Part shown: positions 6,875 through 13,669 of the stretch, piece by piece | Numbering within the stretch: position 1 is the stretch's first letter | Layout: each line of letters begins with the position of its first letter | Assembly: GCA_013695335.1 (NCBI GenBank) | Contig: JACDAR010000119.1 | Location: 1 to 16,015 of the forward strand | Direction of reading: 5' to 3' | DNA length: 16,015 nucleotides | Source: Rubrobacter sp. | GTDB taxonomy: Bacteria > Actinomycetota > Rubrobacteria > Rubrobacterales > Rubrobacteraceae | Notes under the pieces: generated by a model | Told to the model about the DNA's origin: nothing | What the model saw: the letters and a program-made list of their open reading frames with translations, nothing else | The model's database searches: none | Translations under genes and position numbers: made by a program

Positions 6875-8131
6875 TCAATAGTGCGCCGCCCGCTCCGGAT
6901 CTTCGCCTGGTATTTCGAAGGCTGGATCTATGGGCAATCCGACGTAGTTTTCAGCAAGCGTGGTGGCTGCGGCCCGTGACGAGGTGACGTAGTCGAGTTC
7001 CGCGACCTGTACGCGGTGCTGGAAGGCGTTGTCCTCCTCGAAGCGGTGCAGCATCGAGGTCATCCACCACGAGAAGCGGCTAGCTTTCCATACACGATCC
7101 AGGCACAACTCCGTGTACCGTTCGAGCAGATCCGTATGACCGGACTCGTGGAAATCCGCCAACCCACGCGCCAGCACGCGCACGTCCGCGAGGGCAAGGT
7201 TCATCCCCTTCGCGCCGGTTGGCGGGACGATGTGGGCGGCGTCCCCGGCGAGGAAGAGCCGTCCGTACTGCATCGGCTCCGTGACGAAGGATCGCATCTG
7301 GACGATGCTCTTGTGGATTATGTTGCCCTCTTTGAGAGTCCAGTTCTCGGTGTCGAGGCGGGCGTGCATCTCCTCCCAGATGCGTTCGTCCGGCCAGTTG
7401 GCGACCTCGTCATTCGGGTCACACTGGAAATAGAGACGTTGTATCTCGGGTGAGCGGGTGCTGACAAGGGCGAAGCCGCGTTCGTGCAGGTTGTAGATCA
7501 ACTCCTCCGTCGAGCGCGGACCCTCAACCAGGATGCCGAACCACCCGAACGGGTACGTCCGCGTGTACTCTCTCCTGACGCCGTCTGGAACAGCTTTCCG
7601 GCTGACCCCGAAGAAACCGTCGCACCCAACGATGTGATCGCAGACGAGTTCCTCTTCCCCCGCGTTGCCGTGGAATCGGATCTTCCCGCCTTCGAGCTTC
7701 GCGTCCCGGCGGAATCGGATGTTCGGCTTATCTGAATCCAGGTCGCCCAGGCCAGTAGCCGCCGACTCGAAGAGGATCTGACCTCCGGCGTCGAGGCGGG
7801 CCTGGATGAGATCTTTGACCACCTCGTGCTGGCCGTAGACCGTGATGGCACGCCCCGTGAGATCTTCGAAGTCTATGCGCTCGCGGCGTCCGTCGAACTG
7901 GAGGTTCACGCCGTGATGGACGGCGCCCTCCTCGCGCATCCTGTCTCCGACGCCCGCGGCGTTCAGCAGGTCCACGGTCCCCTGCTCGAGCACGCCAGCC
8001 CGTATCTCGGACTCCAGTTCGTCGCGGCTGCGAAGCTCGATCACTACGGACTCGATCCCCCGCAAGTGGAGTAGGTGCGAGAGCATGAGTCCCGCCGGCC
8101 CGCCTCCCACGATGCCTACCTGGGTTCGCAT
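6875..8131 (-). CDS. pobA: 4-hydroxybenzoate 3-monooxygenase
   Basis: FAD-dependent group A monooxygenase converting 4-hydroxybenzoate to protocatechuate with NAD(P)H and O2. With the ATG at 8131 it has 418 residues; Pseudomonas PobA has 394. Motifs in order: GGGPAG at 9-14 (FAD ADP-binding), GCDGFFGVSR at 169-178 (DG motif), and RLFLAGDAAHIVPPTGAKG at 291-309 (second FAD motif). Substrate residues known from Pseudomonas can be aligned: Tyr213 (Y201), Ser224 (S212), Arg226 (R214), Tyr234 (Y222), and Tyr396 in ENYVGLP (Y385). The frame extends to a GTG at 8170, and an ATG at 8143 is also possible. The chosen start gives the canonical MRTQVGIVGGG opening, although its GGAG is only 2 bases away. 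It is 45 bases downstream of the transporter, presumably the same transcript. Confidence 0.95.
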   Translation of the reverse strand: MRTQVGIVGGGPAGLMLSHLLHLRGIESVVIELRSRDELESEIRAGVLEQGTVDLLNAAGVGDRMREEGAVHHGVNLQFDGRRERIDFEDLTGRAITVYGQHEVVKDLIQARLDAGGQILFESAATGLGDLDSDKPNIRFRRDAKLEGGKIRFHGNAGEEELVCDHIVGCDGFFGVSRKAVPDGVRREYTRTYPFGWFGILVEGPRSTEELIYNLHERGFALVSTRSPEIQRLYFQCDPNDEVANWPDERIWEEMHARLDTENWTLKEGNIIHKSIVQMRSFVTEPMQYGRLFLAGDAAHIVPPTGAKGMNLALADVRVLARGLADFHESGHTDLLERYTELCLDRVWKASRFSWWMTSMLHRFEEDNAFQHRVQVAELDYVTSSRAAATTLAENYVGLPIDPAFEIPGEDPERAAHY

Positions 8132-8176
8132 GGCTCCTCCCATCCCGAGACTTTCACCCTTCCCCGGCACATTATT

Positions 8177-9517
8177 CTATCGAGCAGCCTCGGGCGAAGC
8201 CGAAGTCTCCCTGACAACCTCTGCCGGAGAGCGGGGCACGACGGCTATGAATATGGAGCCGAGCAGCCCGACGGCGGCGAAGGCGTAGAAGCCCCAGGGC
8301 ACGGCGAGCCCGGCCCCGAGCAGCATCCCGCCGAAGATGGGACCGCAGATCGCCCCGATCCTGCCTATCCCGGCTGCCCATCCGAGTGCCGTGCCGCGCC
8401 CGCTCGTGGGGTAGTGCTTGCTTACGTAGGCGTAGAGGAGAACCTGTGCGCTGAACACGAAGAAGCCCGTGACGAGGACAACGATGTACGTCAGGGGCAG
8501 CGGCAACGGAACACTGAGGAGAAACAGGAAGACTGCGGCGAGCGCGAACCAACCAGCGCAGGCGACCTTCGAGCCGTAACGGTCGGCGACGGGTCCGGCA
8601 ACGAGAAGGCCGATCACGGCCCCCACGTTGAGCACCAGCAGGAACGCAAGGGCCGCGCCCAGGGCGTATCCGGCGTCGCGCATGATCGTGGGCAGCCACT
8701 GGTTGAGCCCGTAGACTAGCAAAAGCCCCATGAACGATGCTACCCAGAACGCGAGCGTCGCCAGCAGATACCCGCCGGAGAACAGAGTCTTCAACGCCCC
8801 GAACCTGCCACCCTCGGAGGCCCGTTCCTCGGTCTGGACCTCGCGGACTCCTTCCGGTTCGAGAGAGATCCCATATTGGGAAGCAAGCTCTTCGGCCTCT
8901 GCCCTGCGGCCACGGGCGACGAGGAAGCTCGTCGACTCGGGCAGGTTGCGAAGCATCAGGGGCACCAGCGCGATGGCTGGAAGAGTACCGATCACGAACA
9001 TCGCGCGCCAGCCGAGCAAGGGCAGGATGGGGATGGCGAACAGCGCCGTGAGCACGCCGCCAACGTGGTAGCCGGTCATCATGAACGTGATTGACGAACT
9101 GCCTCGCCGCATACGCGCAAACTCGGATACCATCGTGGCCGCTGTCGGGATCAGACCTCCCAAACCCAGCCCCGCCAGAAATCGGAAGAGCCCGAATATC
9201 CCGGGCGACGGCGCGAAGGCGAGCAGCGCCGTGAACACGGAGAAGCTGACGACGCTAATTAGGATGCATGATCTGCGCCCGATCACATCGGCAAGCGTCC
9301 CGATACCGAGAGCCCCGATCAGCATTCCGAACAGCCCGTACGAGGTGATGACGCCTATCTGTGGTGCCGTCAGCCCCCATTCCTGATATTCGAGAAGCGC
9401 GGGCGTCACCGCCCCGAGCACCACGAGATCAAAACCGTCGAGCGCAACAGCAACCCAGCACAGGATCACCACCCAGCGCGACGCTGCCCCCTGCTCACCA
9501 ACCGCTGCCCCATACAT
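8177..9517 (-). CDS. pcaK: aromatic acid/H+ symporter, MFS family (PcaK-like)
   Basis: Twelve-helix major facilitator of the AAHS family, probably importing 4-hydroxybenzoate and/or protocatechuate across the cytoplasmic membrane with protons. It has 446 residues, the usual size for PcaK. Helix 1 carries the DGFD motif at 27-30, whose aspartates are required in characterised PcaK. The loop between helices 2 and 3 has the MFS signature GTLADVIGRRS at 73-83. A hydrophilic central loop of about 45 residues (roughly 200-245) separates the two six-helix halves. The ATG at 9517 has AAAGGGG about 6 bases upstream. It is the first gene of the catabolic cluster and faces an AT-rich divergent promoter. 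Substrate is inferred from the neighbouring pobA and pca genes. The symbol is by role, not by tested identity. Confidence 0.88.
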   Translation of the reverse strand: MYGAAVGEQGAASRWVVILCWVAVALDGFDLVVLGAVTPALLEYQEWGLTAPQIGVITSYGLFGMLIGALGIGTLADVIGRRSCILISVVSFSVFTALLAFAPSPGIFGLFRFLAGLGLGGLIPTAATMVSEFARMRRGSSSITFMMTGYHVGGVLTALFAIPILPLLGWRAMFVIGTLPAIALVPLMLRNLPESTSFLVARGRRAEAEELASQYGISLEPEGVREVQTEERASEGGRFGALKTLFSGGYLLATLAFWVASFMGLLLVYGLNQWLPTIMRDAGYALGAALAFLLVLNVGAVIGLLVAGPVADRYGSKVACAGWFALAAVFLFLLSVPLPLPLTYIVVLVTGFFVFSAQVLLYAYVSKHYPTSGRGTALGWAAGIGRIGAICGPIFGGMLLGAGLAVPWGFYAFAAVGLLGSIFIAVVPRSPAEVVRETSASPEAAR

Positions 9518-9652
9518 CTACGCCCCTTTCCCCGTACTTTCCTCACACGGTATTCTGAACGCCATCCCGCTATATATCCAATACCAATTTATTATGTTCG
9601 GTATATTTCATTGGTATATCCACGTGGAATGGTGTGGACAGAAGGCGGAGGC
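9518..9652. promoter_or_regulatory. divergent promoter region with GGTAT-type half-sites
   Basis: A 135-base gap between divergent starts, with an AT-rich core at about 9571-9620. It holds an 8-bp inverted repeat, ATACCAAT (9581-9588) and ATTGGTAT (9610-9617), and a GGTATAT direct repeat at 9600-9606 and 9613-9619. GTTCGGTATA (9596-9605) shares GTTCG with the 10-bp elements bound by IclR-type PobR/PcaU of Acinetobacter. These features suggest the main operator of the catabolic operon; the regulator and the exact -10/-35 boxes are not identified. Confidence 0.45.
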
Positions 9653-10390
9653 ATGGAAGATACTTGGGTCATGGAGCATTGGCATGGATTCCAGACGGCC
9701 CGCAATATCGTGAGAACCTATGAGATCACCGTGTCAGATGTGGAGTCGGGCCTCTCCGCGCACGTCGTGACCGTGCCGGCCCGCTCTCTTGGCGGCGAAG
9801 ACTACCTGTATCGCGGCAGGGATGAGCCGTTCGGATCTCTCGGCTTGTGGCGGGTCGCCGACGTCCCGTTCGGGGGCGTCACCAAGAGCCTCGCCGCGTG
9901 CCTGGTCTCCGAGAACGTCGAGGAGTTCTTGCAGAAGTTCCACGAGGGCTTCGTAGAAGAGACCCAGCATTCCAGCACGGAGTTGCCCAAGCATTTCCTG
10001 TTCGCCGAATACCTCACGTTTGCCAGCGTGATCCCATTCGAGTGGTCGTCGCTCTCCACCGACTCCCTGGGGAATATCCTCACGGCCCAGGGCCACGGCG
10101 AGGCCGGGTACATGTACTACGAGGAGACGCAGGTTCCGCTGCTAACCATCGCGATACCGTCAGGCATGGTCATCTGCGGGTCCGCCGACGGGATGGCCCG
10201 CGCCCTGGCATCGGGTCTCAGGGAGCGTCTCGCCGCTTTCGTCAAGTCAAGGTCCGCCGAAAAACAAGACTCGGACAGAGAGACCAATGAAGCCGTGCAG
10301 CGCGGGAATTACCGCGTCAGGGCGGAGGCCATCGCGCGGACGTTGGGCTGGCGTCCGGTCCAGAGTTTCTGCGCCAGCACGCCCTGGTAG
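9653..10390 (+). CDS. uncharacterised protein divergent from the catabolic operon
   Basis: I do not recognise this protein. It has 245 residues from the ATG at 9653; an ATG at 9629 and a TTG at 9611 are in frame. The 9653 start has AAGGCGGAGG upstream, with the AAGG about 9 bases away. The body is soluble-looking: EITVSDVESGLSAHVVTVPA, then GSLGLWRVADVPFGG, a helix VEEFLQKFHEGFVEE, and near the end SGMVICGSADGMARALASGL. No helix-turn-helix, transmembrane segment, signal peptide or catalytic motif is evident. Residues after about 215 (QDSDRETNEAVQRGNYR...) look non-globular, and the last 27 codons are antisense to the aroE 3' end. Position opposite the pobA/pca promoter suggests a pathway-related or sensory role, but that is only context. 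Confidence 0.6.
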   Translation: MEDTWVMEHWHGFQTARNIVRTYEITVSDVESGLSAHVVTVPARSLGGEDYLYRGRDEPFGSLGLWRVADVPFGGVTKSLAACLVSENVEEFLQKFHEGFVEETQHSSTELPKHFLFAEYLTFASVIPFEWSSLSTDSLGNILTAQGHGEAGYMYYEETQVPLLTIAIPSGMVICGSADGMARALASGLRERLAAFVKSRSAEKQDSDRETNEAVQRGNYRVRAEAIARTLGWRPVQSFCASTPW

Positions 10391-11148
10391 AGCAGCATCC
10401 GTTCGCCGGTGACGACACGGGCGCCACGCTGGCGGGCCTCCCGGATTACCGCCGTCTCCACGCCTGGGCGGTAGACTGCATCGACCATCGTGGTGTTCTC
10501 ATCAAGCCGCTCGGGGGGTAGTGGCAGGGGATCATCCTCCCTCATGCCCAGCGGCGTGGCGTTCACGATCACCGGGTCGTCGGAGAACGCTTCGTTCATG
10601 AATTCAGGGGGGTGGACCTCGATCCTGGTCTTCTTTCCCGCGTCGCGTAGTTTCCGCGAGAGCCGCTCGCCGTGTTCGACGCTGCGGTTCACGATACATA
10701 GTTCTTCTATTCCCTCGTCGCAGAACGCGACGGCGATGGAGGCCGCCGCGCCTCCTGCGCCAAGGAGCAGTACCCACCGGCCCGCAAGCCCGGCTCCGGC
10801 TTCCTTGCAGGCCTCCACGAGGCCGAAGCCGTCGGTGTTATGACCGCTGAGCCTCTGGCCTTCGATCACCACCGTGTTGACAGCCCCTGAGACCCTGGCG
10901 CTCTCGTCCAGCTCATCCATGAGCGGGAACACCGTCCGTTTGTGGGGCATGGTGACGTTGAATCCCCGTAGCCCGAGGGCCGCCGCCCCCCGAACCGCCT
11001 CGGGCACGTCCTCCGGTTCGACGTCGAGCGCGACGTAGACGAAATCCAACCCCTCCGCCGCAAATGAGGCATTGTGCATCGCCGGGCTCAGGCTGTGGCC
11101 GACGGGACGCCCGATCAGGGCCACAAGCCGCGTCTTACCGCTTATCAT
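10309..11148 (-). CDS. aroE: shikimate/quinate dehydrogenase (AroE family)
   Basis: NAD(P)-dependent dehydrogenase interconverting 3-dehydroshikimate and shikimate, or dehydroquinate and quinate. It has 279 residues with all family motifs: SLSPAMHN at 19-26 (substrate), NVTMPHK at 64-70 with catalytic Lys70, AVNT at 89-92, NTDGFG at 104-109 with catalytic Asp106, the nucleotide loop GAGGAAA at 130-136, and NATPLGM at 196-202. The cofactor loop reads NRSVEH, with His where NADP-specific AroE often has Arg or Lys; this might mean relaxed or NAD preference, which is inference. The ATG at 11148 has GAGGAAG 7 bases upstream. Its neighbours, a TIM-barrel gene and a LysR regulator next to pca genes, suggest a catabolic role (feeding protocatechuate) over biosynthesis, but a housekeeping AroE is not excluded. 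Confidence 0.9.
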   Translation of the reverse strand: MISGKTRLVALIGRPVGHSLSPAMHNASFAAEGLDFVYVALDVEPEDVPEAVRGAAALGLRGFNVTMPHKRTVFPLMDELDESARVSGAVNTVVIEGQRLSGHNTDGFGLVEACKEAGAGLAGRWVLLLGAGGAAASIAVAFCDEGIEELCIVNRSVEHGERLSRKLRDAGKKTRIEVHPPEFMNEAFSDDPVIVNATPLGMREDDPLPLPPERLDENTTMVDAVYRPGVETAVIREARQRGARVVTGERMLLYQGVLAQKLWTGRQPNVRAMASALTR

Positions 11149-11237
11149 CGCACCACTTCCTCACCGACTCGTCCATTTTCCGCACAACGCGGGCCATTAT
11201 ATGGGGCATGCCCTTTCCCATCCCGGCGTCCCGCCGG

Positions 11238-12093
11238 TCATAGGCATGCTCGAGATTCTGGACTGGCTGAAGCCGCCGAGAGAACGGCCTCGACCGCCCG
11301 CCGGGCGAGCCTGGCAAACTCGATAGGACTGTGGTCCCGGCGCAACGGCAGTACGGGAGCCTCCACGCTCACGGGTATCCCTTCCGGCATGACCGCGAGG
11401 ATCTTACGCAGCGACAACTCCCCGTCTCCCGGCAGGAGGCGCATCGCCCGACTCTCCAGTTGCAGGTCTGTGCCGTCCGTTGACTGCCCGCGCGGCAATT
11501 CCGAGGGACTCGGCAAGCCACTCGGGGGCGCCATCGGAGCGTCGCACAGTTGCACGTAGCCGAAGAGCTCCGGGCTCGTGGAGCGCAGATCCTCCAGGGT
11601 TCCGCCGTATCGCTGGAAGTGGAGGGCGTCTAGCAGAACTCCCCGCCATCCGAGCGTTCGGCTATGCGGACTGCTTCATCGAGGTTCGAGACCTGTGTAT
11701 AAGGAACATGCTCTATTAGGGGCCTGATGCCATAGGGCCTGGCGTCGGCGACGAGCGTCGCGAAGGTCTCAGCCGCGCGCCCGGTCTCGGGGTCGCCTCC
11801 GTTGACTGTCAGATAACGTGCGCCGAGTTCAGCACCGGCTTCGCGAATGCCCAGGTAGTCGTCACGCGAGGTATCTGGGCCGATACGCGCGACCTCCACA
11901 TCGAGCACCCGAACACCTGTGGCTTCCAGGCGCCGCAGGGTCTCCCGTAGCACGGGGAGCCAGCATCCATGGGCCAGGGTTCCACAGTCGGGGAGGCGAC
12001 CCGGACGCGCAGGCCCACGGCGTCGAAGCCCACCTCGCTGGCGCTACGGACCATCTCGGGTGGTGAGACATCCAGCATCGTTGGGTGATCCAT
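11238..12093 (-). pseudogene. sugar phosphate isomerase/epimerase-like TIM barrel, two frameshifts (possible 3-dehydroshikimate dehydratase)
   Basis: One xylose-isomerase-like TIM-barrel protein of about 285 residues is spread over three frames. Frame A runs from the ATG at 12093 (MDHPTMLDVSPPEMVRSASE...) to DAGSP. Frame B continues LRETLRRLEATGVRVLDVEV... to RIAERSDGG. Frame C continues GVLLDALHFQRYGGTLEDL... to the TGA at 11238. The A/B break is a C4 run on the minus strand (11954-11957) and the B/C break a G4 run (11641-11644); one extra base in each restores a continuous frame. Likely metal ligands survive: Glu in LIEHVPY, Asp and His in LLDALHF, Glu in VSVEAP. This fold includes 3-dehydroshikimate dehydratases making protocatechuate, which would fit aroE 90 bases downstream and the pca cluster. 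The specific reaction is inferred from context. Confidence 0.75.
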
Positions 12094-12207
12094 CCCTATT
12101 TCCGCGGCAGCGCGCAAATCGTCTCCAGATTTCGTGTGGCTCGAAGTGCCAGGGAAGGTGGCCAGTGAAGCTCTGGGCCACCTTCCTTCGTTGATCCTGC
12201 CGGGCCT
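12094..12207. promoter_or_regulatory. divergent control region between TIM-barrel gene and lysR
   Basis: The 114-base region contains a LysR-type T-N11-A candidate, TTCG-N7-CGAA at 12131-12145, and a perfect 11-bp inverted repeat, GGAAGGTGGCC (12153-12163) and GGCCACCTTCC (12176-12186), with a 12-base spacer. A LysR regulator divergent from its target gene commonly binds such a region, autoregulating and activating. Core promoter boxes are not clear. Confidence 0.4.
12153..12186. repeat. perfect 11-bp inverted repeat
   Basis: Arms GGAAGGTGGCC and GGCCACCTTCC are fully complementary around a 12-base spacer. There is no following T-run, so it does not look like a standard intrinsic terminator. 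It lies immediately upstream of the truncated lysR start, where the missing N-terminal codons would be expected. Confidence 0.7.
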
Positions 12208-13092
12208 GTGGCTGAGGAGTCGAGTTTCAGCCGGGCAGCGCGGAGGTTGCACATGGCGCAGCCGCCGTTGAGCAGCCAGATCAAGAAGCTCGAAGAGGAG
12301 CTTGGCGTGCAGCTATTCGAGCGGTCGAGCCGGGGCGTGCAGACCACGGAGGCCGGGGAGCTTCTGCTTGAAGAGGCGCGGCGAATCTTCACGCTGGTCG
12401 AAGGGACCGAGGGGATGGTCCGGCGCGTGGGCCACGGCGAGGCCGGGCGTCTCACGCTCGGGTTCGTGCCTTCTTCCTCGGATGAGTTGCTGCCGCCCAT
12501 CCTGAGCAACTTCGGGGAGAGGTATCCCGATGTGGATCTCCTCCTGCGCGAGATGCGCCCCGACCTCATAGTCCAGCGGCTGCACGAAGGGCAGATCGAC
12601 GCCGGTTTCCTCTATCTGCCGCTCGAAGACCCTTCGCTCGAAGTGGAGTGCGTCTCGCGCGAGCCGCTCGTCCTCGCGTTACCGGCCAAACATCCCCTGT
12701 CCTCCGAGGAACGGGTGGATCTCACCTCCCTCGCCGACGAGCCGTTCATCCTGCCCGCGCGCTACCGGCGGGTTCCCGGACTGTACGGGCAGGTCACCAC
12801 GGCGTGCAGGCAGGCTGGCTTCACACCGAACGCGGTCCAGAAAGACGTGTGGCTCATGCAGACCATCGTCGGCCTCGTCGCAGGCGGTATCGGGGTCGCC
12901 CTCGTCCCCGCATCCGTGCAGAACCTTCGCCGCAGGGGCGTCGTCTACAAGACGGTGCGCGGCCTCTCGCCATCCGTCGAGCTAGGTATCGTCTGGCGTT
13001 CCGACGACAGGGGCGCGGTCCTGCGTTCGTTTCTCCAGGTAACGCGGGAAACCCCGCAAAACAGGGACGAAGATCCATCCGGGACAACCTGA
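12208..13092 (+). CDS. LysR-type transcriptional regulator, CatM/BenM-like, short N-terminus
   Basis: Regulator with a winged helix-turn-helix and a periplasmic-binding-protein-like co-inducer domain. The frame gives 294 residues from GTG 12208: (V)AEESSFSRAARRLHMAQPPL, then SSQIKKLEEELGVQLFERSS. The recognition helix and wing are intact, but the usual first 10-13 residues (the M-LRHLRYFVAV type helix 1) are absent. An in-frame TGA at 12166-12168 with no start codon before 12208 prevents extension. The co-inducer domain runs from about residue 80 (RLTLGFVPSSSDELLP) to 280, with GLVAGGIGVALVPAS near 225 as in CatM/BenM. These relatives sense muconate-type intermediates. It is divergent from the TIM-barrel/aroE genes and probably controls them. 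DNA binding may be impaired if the truncation is real. Confidence 0.82.
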   Translation: MAEESSFSRAARRLHMAQPPLSSQIKKLEEELGVQLFERSSRGVQTTEAGELLLEEARRIFTLVEGTEGMVRRVGHGEAGRLTLGFVPSSSDELLPPILSNFGERYPDVDLLLREMRPDLIVQRLHEGQIDAGFLYLPLEDPSLEVECVSREPLVLALPAKHPLSSEERVDLTSLADEPFILPARYRRVPGLYGQVTTACRQAGFTPNAVQKDVWLMQTIVGLVAGGIGVALVPASVQNLRRRGVVYKTVRGLSPSVELGIVWRSDDRGAVLRSFLQVTRETPQNRDEDPSGTT

Positions 13093-13133
13093 AGCCCCTG
13101 AGAAAACCCGGCGCTGCTCCAGCGAGAGATCGT

Positions 13134-13586
13134 TCAGCCTGAATCGAAATCCAAGAGCGCCATTTCGCACCAGCCCCTGACCTCGGCGTTGACGTTCATG
13201 GCGTCCCAGTCGTCGGGGCCGTACCAGCCGACCCTGTCCACGGAGAACTCGTCCCGGATATCCGTCGGGCCTGTGGGGCGGGCGAGGTAGATCAAGTCTA
13301 TGTGCTGATGCCCCGGCCCGATATCCTCAAGTTGCACCCCCGCCGGACGGACAAGCTGCACCGGGTCCTCGATATCCTCCCGCTTCTCCCCCACCAGCTC
13401 AACCTCGACGCCAGTCTCCTCAAGCACCTCGCGCACGGCTGCGTCATCGGGCAACTCATCGCGCTCGATATGTCCACCTGGCGGGAGCCACATCCCCAGC
13501 TTGCGATGCCAGTGCAGCAACACCCCGCCTGCATGCACCACGAACACCGCGACCGTGAAGTGCCTGCCTTCAGTCTCAGATTCCAT
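13134..13586 (-). CDS. NUDIX hydrolase
   Basis: A 150-residue NUDIX-fold pyrophosphohydrolase. The Nudix box is complete: GHIERDELPDDAAVREVLEE followed by TGV, starting at Gly38, with the REVLEE metal-binding core at 52-57. The preceding MWLPPGGH and the N-terminal VAVFVVHAGGVLLHWHRK strands are standard. The substrate (nucleoside diphosphate derivative, damaged nucleotide or other) cannot be told. The ATG at 13586 has only GTGG nearby; no other start fits better. It converges with lysR, leaving 41 bases between stops with no convincing terminator, and diverges from the ATPase gene across an 83-base gap. There is no evident link to aromatic catabolism. The GC-rich codon use matches the left part of the window, so it marks the edge of the AT-richer insert. 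Confidence 0.92.
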   Translation of the reverse strand: MESETEGRHFTVAVFVVHAGGVLLHWHRKLGMWLPPGGHIERDELPDDAAVREVLEETGVEVELVGEKREDIEDPVQLVRPAGVQLEDIGPGHQHIDLIYLARPTGPTDIRDEFSVDRVGWYGPDDWDAMNVNAEVRGWCEMALLDFDSG

Positions 13587-13669
13587 CCACGCAGGTTACA
13601 ACAATCAGGCTACTGGTAACCCGAAAACACGGATAATCTGAGGTCAAAATATAGTAGAATGTAGCTCTA
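13587..13669. promoter_or_regulatory. intergenic region with inverted repeat and putative -10 of the ATPase operon
   Basis: This 83-base divergent gap contains GGTTAC (13594-13599) and GTAACC (13616-13621), a perfect 6-bp inverted repeat with a 16-base spacer. A TATAGT box lies at 13650-13655, which would start transcription within about 10 bases of the ATG at 13670, giving a leaderless or nearly leaderless mRNA. No convincing -35 or Shine-Dalgarno is seen. Confidence 0.35.

Noticed and set aside
11223..11237. Terminator after the TIM-barrel gene (CCGGCG-TCC-CGCCGG)
   Set aside because: The 6-bp GC stem is adjacent to the stop codon but is not followed by a T-run on either strand, and short stems like this are frequent in GC-rich DNA.
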